Shown: piece by piece, positions 1 through 3,158 of the stretch
Numbering within the stretch: the first letter of the stretch is position 1
Layout: the number at the start of each line of letters is the position of its first letter
Source of the DNA: DASUFE01 sp036274675
GTDB taxonomy: Bacteria; Pseudomonadota; Gammaproteobacteria; HTCC5015
Assembly (NCBI GenBank): GCA_036274675.1
Contig: DASUFE010000093.1
Span: forward strand, 1-6,289
Direction of reading: 5' to 3'
Length of the DNA: 6,289 nucleotides
Notes under the pieces: generated by a model
Database searches by the model: none
The model's input: the letters and a program-made list of their open reading frames with translations, nothing else
Told to the model about the DNA's origin: nothing
Translations under genes and position numbers: made by a program

Positions 1-13
1 CGCATCGAAGGGG
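1..13. repeat. Truncated copy of the CCCCTTCG/CGAAGGGG palindrome at the left edge
   Basis: The window opens with CG, loop CAT (3-5) and the right arm CGAAGGGG (6-13). This matches the centre and right arm of the complete copies near 2791 and 2911, which also have a CAT loop. The left arm lies outside the window. The right arm is also complementary to CCCCTTCG at 25-32, so an alternative hairpin with an 11-nt A-rich loop is possible. Confidence 0.75.
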
Positions 14-43
14 AAATAAAAATGCCCCTTCGTTGCGAAGGGG
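13..43 (-). terminator. Probable rho-independent terminator of bamD, built from the local palindrome
   Basis: Read on the minus strand, 13 nt after the bamD stop codon comes a perfect 8-bp stem (CCCCTTCG, loop CAA, CGAAGGGG; plus-strand 25-43). It is followed by C and then ATTTTTATTT (13-22 on the plus strand). A strong stem, tight loop and immediate U-rich tail are the hallmarks of intrinsic termination. The stem has the same arm sequence as the dispersed repeats elsewhere in the window, so a repeat copy appears to serve as the terminator. Only this copy has a T-rich tail directly after the stem. Confidence 0.7.
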
Positions 44-56
44 GTTAAAAGAGGAA

Positions 57-833
57 TCAGGACTTGGCGTGTTCTTTCAGGTATTCGTTCCCGGGGAAAT
101 TCAGGCGCAGAACTTTCAGCGTGTTCCGCTCCGGTTCCACCAGGTTGAGTTCGCGGTAGGATCTGGCCATGATTTCCAGCGCTTCTTCGTTGAAAGCGGT
201 GTCGTAGAAATATTGCAGTATGTAGTTGCAGCGGTTAACCGCGGCCACCCAGGCTCCGCGGCGCACATAATACCGGGCCACGTGGATCTCGTGTTCGGCC
301 AGCTTGTGCTTGAGATAGATCATCCGCAGTCTTGAGTCGGCCGCATACCTGCTGTTGGGAAATTTCCGTATCAGCTGCATGAAATCGTTGAAGGAGTCGA
401 ACAGGGGTTTCTGGTTGAAGTCGGCGGCGTCGCGCGGCACCCAGCGCTCGAAGATCGAGATGTGCTGCTGATAGTTCGCCATCGCCTTGATGTAATAGGC
501 GTAATCGACGTTCTCGTGCGTCGGGTTGAAGCGGATGAAGCGGTCCGCCTCCGCTATTGTTTCTTCGGGTTTGTTGTGGCGGTAGTAGGCATAGGCAAGT
601 TCGAGCTGCGCCTGCAGCGCGTAAGGGCTGAAGGGGTAGCGCGATTCCAGGATATGGAAATACTGGATGGCCACCTCGAAACGGGAGTTTTCGAGGGAGG
701 CATGCGCCCTTTTGTAAAGATTTTTGGCGTCGTCGTTGGCGGTCAGGACGTCCGGGTCTTTTTCCCCGCAGCCGCCGAGGGCGAGCGCGAGCAGGAGTAC
801 GGAAAGCGCGAATTTAAGAGAAATGCGTGTCAT
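57..833 (-). CDS. bamD: Outer membrane protein assembly factor BamD (ComL/YfiO family lipoprotein)
   Basis: BamD is the essential lipoprotein of the Bam complex. Anchored to the inner face of the outer membrane, it binds BamA and helps insert beta-barrel proteins. The 258-residue product is close to E. coli BamD (245). Residues 1-21 form a lipoprotein signal (basic MTRISLK, then a Leu/Ala-rich core) ending in lipobox LGGC with Cys22 as lipidation site. The rest is helical TPR-type sequence with strong family blocks: RYPFSPY (65-71), DRFIRFNPTH (97-106), FPNSRY (158-163) and YYVRRGAWVAAVNR (188-201). The start at 833 was chosen because it puts the signal peptide at the N-terminus and has an AGGAA upstream (844-848, spacing 10). 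The frame stays open to an ATG at 989, but that start would bury the signal and overlap rluD. The gene is divergent from rluD. Identification is by recalled family similarity. Confidence 0.95.
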   Translation of the reverse strand: MTRISLKFALSVLLLALALGGCGEKDPDVLTANDDAKNLYKRAHASLENSRFEVAIQYFHILESRYPFSPYALQAQLELAYAYYRHNKPEETIAEADRFIRFNPTHENVDYAYYIKAMANYQQHISIFERWVPRDAADFNQKPLFDSFNDFMQLIRKFPNSRYAADSRLRMIYLKHKLAEHEIHVARYYVRRGAWVAAVNRCNYILQYFYDTAFNEEALEIMARSYRELNLVEPERNTLKVLRLNFPGNEYLKEHAKS

Positions 834-861
834 TAGGTGCAGGTTCCTGTCGGGTTGCGGG

Positions 862-869
862 ATTCTATA
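862..869 (-). promoter_or_regulatory. Possible -10 region for bamD
   Basis: On the minus strand the segment reads TATAGAAT, containing TAGAAT (5 of 6 matches to TATAAT), about 30 bp upstream of the bamD ATG. No convincing -35 hexamer sits at 16-18 bp; the best candidates match only 2-3 positions. If real it is a weak or activator-dependent promoter. Confidence 0.3.
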
Positions 870-910
870 GTATTTCTCAGGCCTTAACCATAAAGGCCGG
901 CCGCAGGCGC

Positions 911-927
911 AAATACCGGCCGTATTT
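911..927. promoter_or_regulatory. Inverted repeat between the divergent bamD and rluD promoters, possible operator
   Basis: AAATAC (911-916) and GTATTT (922-927) are perfect inverted arms around the 5-nt centre CGGCC. The 17-bp site lies 10 bp upstream of the rluD -35 element and about 40 bp upstream of the possible bamD -10, where a regulator could act on both. Overlapping GC-rich repeats (GGCCGG at 895-900, CCGGCC at 916-921) offer a competing hairpin. No known binding-site consensus is recognised. Confidence 0.3.
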
Positions 928-937
928 TCAAAGCCTG

Positions 938-965
938 TTAACAATCCGATATTCCCGCATATAAT
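938..965 (+). promoter_or_regulatory. Sigma70-type promoter of rluD (and pgeF)
   Basis: TTAACA (938-943, 5 of 6 to TTGACA) is separated by 16 bp from a perfect TATAAT (960-965). This is the best promoter in the window. Transcription would normally begin 6-8 nt after the -10, at 971-973, which coincides with the rluD ATG at 972. The message may therefore be leaderless or nearly so. Confidence 0.75.
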
Positions 966-971
966 CCGCCG

Positions 972-1940
972 ATGGCCGAACCCCTTCAAATCGAACTGCA
1001 GATTCCGCCCGAAGCCGCGGGTAAACGCTTGGATAAGGTTCTGGCCGAATTGTTTCCCGAATATTCACGCAGTTGCCTGCAAAACTGGTTGAAGCAGGGC
1101 TTTATCACACTGGACGCGAGCGCCGGCATCGCCAAATACAAGGTGTACGGGGGCGAATCCCTGCGGCTGGACGTGCCCGCCGGGGCGCCCGCTCAGGAGG
1201 AGGCCGCCGAGGACATCGCCCTCGAGATAGTGCACGAAGACGCGGACATCATCGTCATCAACAAGCCGCCGGGGCTGGTGGTGCATCCCGCGGCCGGCAA
1301 CCGCAGCGGCACTCTGCAGAACGGGCTGCTATACCGTTACCCCGAACTGGCCGAGGTGCCGCGGGCGGGGCTGGTGCACCGCCTGGACAAGGACACTTCG
1401 GGCCTGCTGGTGGTGGCGCGGCACCTGCGCGCGCACAAAAGCCTGGTGGATCAGTTGCAGGCCCGCAGCATGGGCCGCGAGTACGACGCCATCGTGCAGG
1501 GCGTGGTGATTTCCGGCGGCGAGATCGACCAGCCCGTCGGGCGCCATTCGCACGACCGTCTGCGCATGGCCGTGCGTGAAGGCGGCCGCGAGGCCGTCAC
1601 CCACTACCGGCTGGTGGAGCGTTTCCGCGCCCATAGCCATCTGCGCGTACAGCTCGAAACCGGCCGCACGCATCAGATCCGCGTGCATATGGCCCACATC
1701 CGTAAACCGGTGGTCGGCGATCCTTTATACGGCGGCCGCCTGAAAGTGCCGCCCGAAGCGACGCCGCAACTGGCCGAGCGCTTGCATGCCTTACGCCGCC
1801 AGGCCTTGCATGCGAGCCGTCTGGAATTATTGCATCCGGCGACGGATGAGCCCGTTGAGTGGAGCGTGGAATTGCCCGGGGATATGCAACTTCTGCTGGA
1901 GGCCTTGCGCGACGACAGCAGGCGGGCGGGGCAGAACTGA
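972..1940 (+). CDS. rluD: 23S rRNA pseudouridine(1911/1915/1917) synthase RluD
   Basis: RluD isomerises uridines to pseudouridine in helix 69 of 23S rRNA during 50S assembly. The 322-residue product has the family layout. An N-terminal S4 RNA-binding domain (about 17-75, opening GKRLDKVLAELFPEYSRS) precedes an RsuA/RluA catalytic domain. Motifs seen are INKPPGLVVHP (96-106), catalytic HRLDKDTSGL (136-145) with Asp139, LETGRTHQIRVHMAH (228-242) and VGDPLYGG (248-255). RQALHA (276-281) is also typical. These separate RluD/RluC/RluA-type enzymes from RsuA. The N-terminus, the S4 domain, the PRAGLVHRLDK block and the location beside bamD favour RluD over RluC. The ATG at 972 gives MAEPLQIEL, matching the length and start of E. 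coli RluD, but no Shine-Dalgarno precedes it. The stop TGA shares its A with the pgeF ATG. Confidence 0.93.
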   Translation: MAEPLQIELQIPPEAAGKRLDKVLAELFPEYSRSCLQNWLKQGFITLDASAGIAKYKVYGGESLRLDVPAGAPAQEEAAEDIALEIVHEDADIIVINKPPGLVVHPAAGNRSGTLQNGLLYRYPELAEVPRAGLVHRLDKDTSGLLVVARHLRAHKSLVDQLQARSMGREYDAIVQGVVISGGEIDQPVGRHSHDRLRMAVREGGREAVTHYRLVERFRAHSHLRVQLETGRTHQIRVHMAHIRKPVVGDPLYGGRLKVPPEATPQLAERLHALRRQALHASRLELLHPATDEPVEWSVELPGDMQLLLEALRDDSRRAGQN

Positions 1941-2692
1941 TGCGCAATCCCTTTCTGATCCGACCCAAGTGGCCGGCGGCGCGCCGGGTCCGGGCCTTTG
2001 TCACCACCCGGATGCTGCCCTCGGGCAACGAGGGCAGCAAGCCGCCGTATCATGCCTTCAATCTTGCGGCGCATGTCGGCGACGACCCGGAGCAGGTGCA
2101 GCGCAACCGCGAATTGCTCAAGCAGCATATCCTCCTGCCCGCCGAACCCTGCTGGCTCAAGCAGGTGCATGGCAATACCGTGTGCGAGGCCGAGGTGTGG
2201 AAAGAGCCGCCCGAAGCCGACGCCGCATGGACCACGAAAACCGATACCCCCTGCGTGGTGCTGACGGCGGACTGCGTGCCGATCCTGTTGTGCGATCGCG
2301 CGGGCACCATGGCCGCGGCCATACACGCGGGCTGGAAGGGCCTGCACAACGGCATCATTCTGAAAACGGTCGGCGCTCTGCCGGGACCGCCCGAACGCCT
2401 GCTGGCCTGGATGGGCCCGGCGATAGGCCCGCGCGCCTACGAAGTCGACCGCAAGGTGCATGAGCTGTTTGTAACTCTGAACCCCGCCTTCGCCACTGCC
2501 TTCAAACCCGCCGACCCGGGCCACTGGCGCTTCGACCTCTACCGCGTCGCCCGCATGCAGCTCGAAGCCTGCGGCATCGAGGATATCTATGGAGGTGACC
2601 GTTGCACCTACACCGAATCGAGCGTGTTTTATTCCTACCGCCGTGATGGCGAGACTGGACGGATGGCGAGCCTGATCTGGTTGCAGAGTTAA
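1940..2692 (+). CDS. pgeF: Peptidoglycan editing factor PgeF (YfiH / multicopper polyphenol oxidase-like, Zn-dependent)
   Basis: YfiH-family proteins are cytoplasmic Zn enzymes with reported purine nucleoside phosphorylase or laccase-like activity. E. coli PgeF is linked to preventing L-Ser from replacing L-Ala in peptidoglycan precursors. The 250-residue length fits (E. coli 243). The three expected Zn ligands are visible: His77 in KQVHGN, Cys112 in TADCVP and His129 in IHAGWKG. GPAIGPRAYEV (159-169), FDLYRVARMQL (198-208) and the end TGRMASLIWL are family blocks. The start at 1940 is supported by the TGATG overlap with the rluD stop, which implies translational coupling, and by MRNPFLIRPKWPA fitting the family N-terminus. 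The frame is open upstream to 1859 inside rluD, but that extension is Arg/Gly/Ala-rich and unlike the family. No strong Shine-Dalgarno is seen. No canonical terminator directly follows; the repeat array does. Confidence 0.9.
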   Translation: MRNPFLIRPKWPAARRVRAFVTTRMLPSGNEGSKPPYHAFNLAAHVGDDPEQVQRNRELLKQHILLPAEPCWLKQVHGNTVCEAEVWKEPPEADAAWTTKTDTPCVVLTADCVPILLCDRAGTMAAAIHAGWKGLHNGIILKTVGALPGPPERLLAWMGPAIGPRAYEVDRKVHELFVTLNPAFATAFKPADPGHWRFDLYRVARMQLEACGIEDIYGGDRCTYTESSVFYSYRRDGETGRMASLIWLQS

Positions 2693-2701
2693 TTGTTATT
2701 T

Positions 2702-2744
2702 CCCTTCGTGCCGAAGGCGGCAAGCGGAATGTCTCTTTATCTTT
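2702..2744. repeat. Array unit 1, degenerate
   Basis: The hairpin is CCTTCG (2703-2708), loop TGC, CGAAGG (2712-2717), a 6-bp stem with a C-C mismatch just outside. It begins 10 bp after the pgeF stop. The following tract (GTCTCTTTATCTTTT) is a diverged form of the pyrimidine linker seen in the other units. The small TGGC/GCCA hairpin is missing or unrecognisable. Confidence 0.6.
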
Positions 2745-2790
2745 TCCCCCTTCGCCTCGAAGGGGGAGAGGGGGATGTCTCTTCTCTTTC
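2745..2790. repeat. Array unit 2, short 46-bp form
   Basis: A perfect 10-bp stem is formed by TCCCCCTTCG (2745-2754), loop CCT, and CGAAGGGGGA (2758-2767). The small second hairpin is absent: AGGGGGAG runs directly into AGGGGGATG, so this unit is 9 bp shorter than unit 3. Confidence 0.8.
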
Positions 2791-2845
2791 TCCCCCTTCG
2801 CATCGAAGGGGGATGGCGAAGCCAGGGGGATGTCTCTTCTCTTTC
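2791..2845. repeat. Array unit 3, full 55-bp form
   Basis: A 10-bp stem (2791-2800 with 2804-2813, loop CAT) is followed by the small hairpin TGGC (2814-2817), loop GAA, GCCA (2821-2824), then GGGGGATG and a pyrimidine linker. GGGGGATG flanks the small hairpin as a direct repeat. Confidence 0.85.
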
Positions 2846-2910
2846 TCCCCCTTCGTGTCGAAGGGGGATGGCGCAGCCAGGGGGATGTTTCAATCCCTAT
2901 TGTTCCTACA
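2846..2910. repeat. Array unit 4, full form with diverged linker
   Basis: A 10-bp stem (2846-2855 with 2859-2868, loop TGT) is followed by the small hairpin TGGC (2869-2872), loop GCA, GCCA (2876-2879). Both loops differ from unit 3 while the stems are identical. The linker after GGGGGATG has diverged. Confidence 0.8.
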
Positions 2911-2945
2911 CCCCTTCGCATCGAAGGGAGTGGCCGCACCCGGGG
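2911..2945. repeat. Array unit 5, degenerate right end
   Basis: A 7-bp stem CCCTTCG (2912-2918), loop CAT, CGAAGGG (2922-2928) is followed by GTGGCCGCACCCGGGG, which resembles a decayed form of the small hairpin plus G-run. The recognisable array ends here. Confidence 0.6.
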
Positions 2946-3158
2946 AAACGCGTCTGGGGATATGGTTTAAGGGCGCGTCTGCATCACGACTTAGAGCTCC
3001 GACTCTCCCTTCCCCCGCTTGTTTCTACGCAGGGCTCAGCCCAACGGGATATTTGGCTTCAACTGCACAAGCATCACCAGTCGGACGACGCAAGCCCCGC
3101 GAAGCACAGGGAGATATTTCGTCTTTCTGCCGATTACTGCCCGGCCGTTTGCCGCGGG
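2946..3158. other. Convergent spacer with no recognised gene
   Basis: This is about 210 bp between the last repeat unit and the stop codon of the minus-strand membrane protein gene. I see no protein family, RNA gene or transposon end. A short hairpin GGGC-TCA-GCCC (3032-3042) is present. No hairpin followed by a T-tract is found for the minus-strand gene, so its terminator is not evident. Short open frames cross the stretch but have no start signal or recognisable product. Confidence 0.5.

Larger units (their letters stand above)
2701..2945. repeat. Array of five hairpin repeats between convergent genes
   Basis: Five copies of a palindrome with consensus arms CCCCCTTCG and CGAAGGGGG and a 3-nt loop occur in tandem. 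The best unit (2791-2845) is 55 bp. It consists of the large hairpin, a small hairpin (TGGC, 3-nt loop, GCCA), then GGGGGATG and a pyrimidine tract leading into the next palindrome. Loops differ (TGC, CCT, CAT, TGT, CAT) while the paired arms hardly change. Outer copies are degenerate. The 46- and 55-bp periods are not multiples of three, so the open frames through the array are unlikely to be coding. Placed between the ends of pgeF and the minus-strand gene, the array may block read-through, but no copy here has a T-tract directly after the stem. It is not a CRISPR and does not match the classical enterobacterial REP that I know. Confidence 0.85.

Noticed and set aside
834..989. N-terminally extended bamD start at 989
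   Set aside because: It would place 52 residues before the lipoprotein signal peptide and overlap the rluD start. The start at 833 gives a proper signal and lipobox.
1859..1939. Upstream in-frame start for pgeF
   Set aside because: The 27 extra residues are the out-of-frame reading of the rluD C-terminus. The TGATG junction at 1938-1942 is the natural coupled start.
2661..2676. GGATGGCGAGCC inside the end of pgeF, resembling the repeat's mini-hairpin
   Set aside because: It encodes the conserved GRMASLIWL end of the YfiH family and lacks the palindromic arm, so the similarity is probably chance.
2502..2939. Minus-strand frame of 145 codons across the array
   Set aside because: The translation is Arg/Pro/Gly-rich repeat sequence running into the antisense of pgeF, with no start signal.
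2701..2945. CRISPR array
   Set aside because: Spacers are not unique: the linker itself is repeated. The repeats are perfect hairpins with variable loops, and no cas genes are present.
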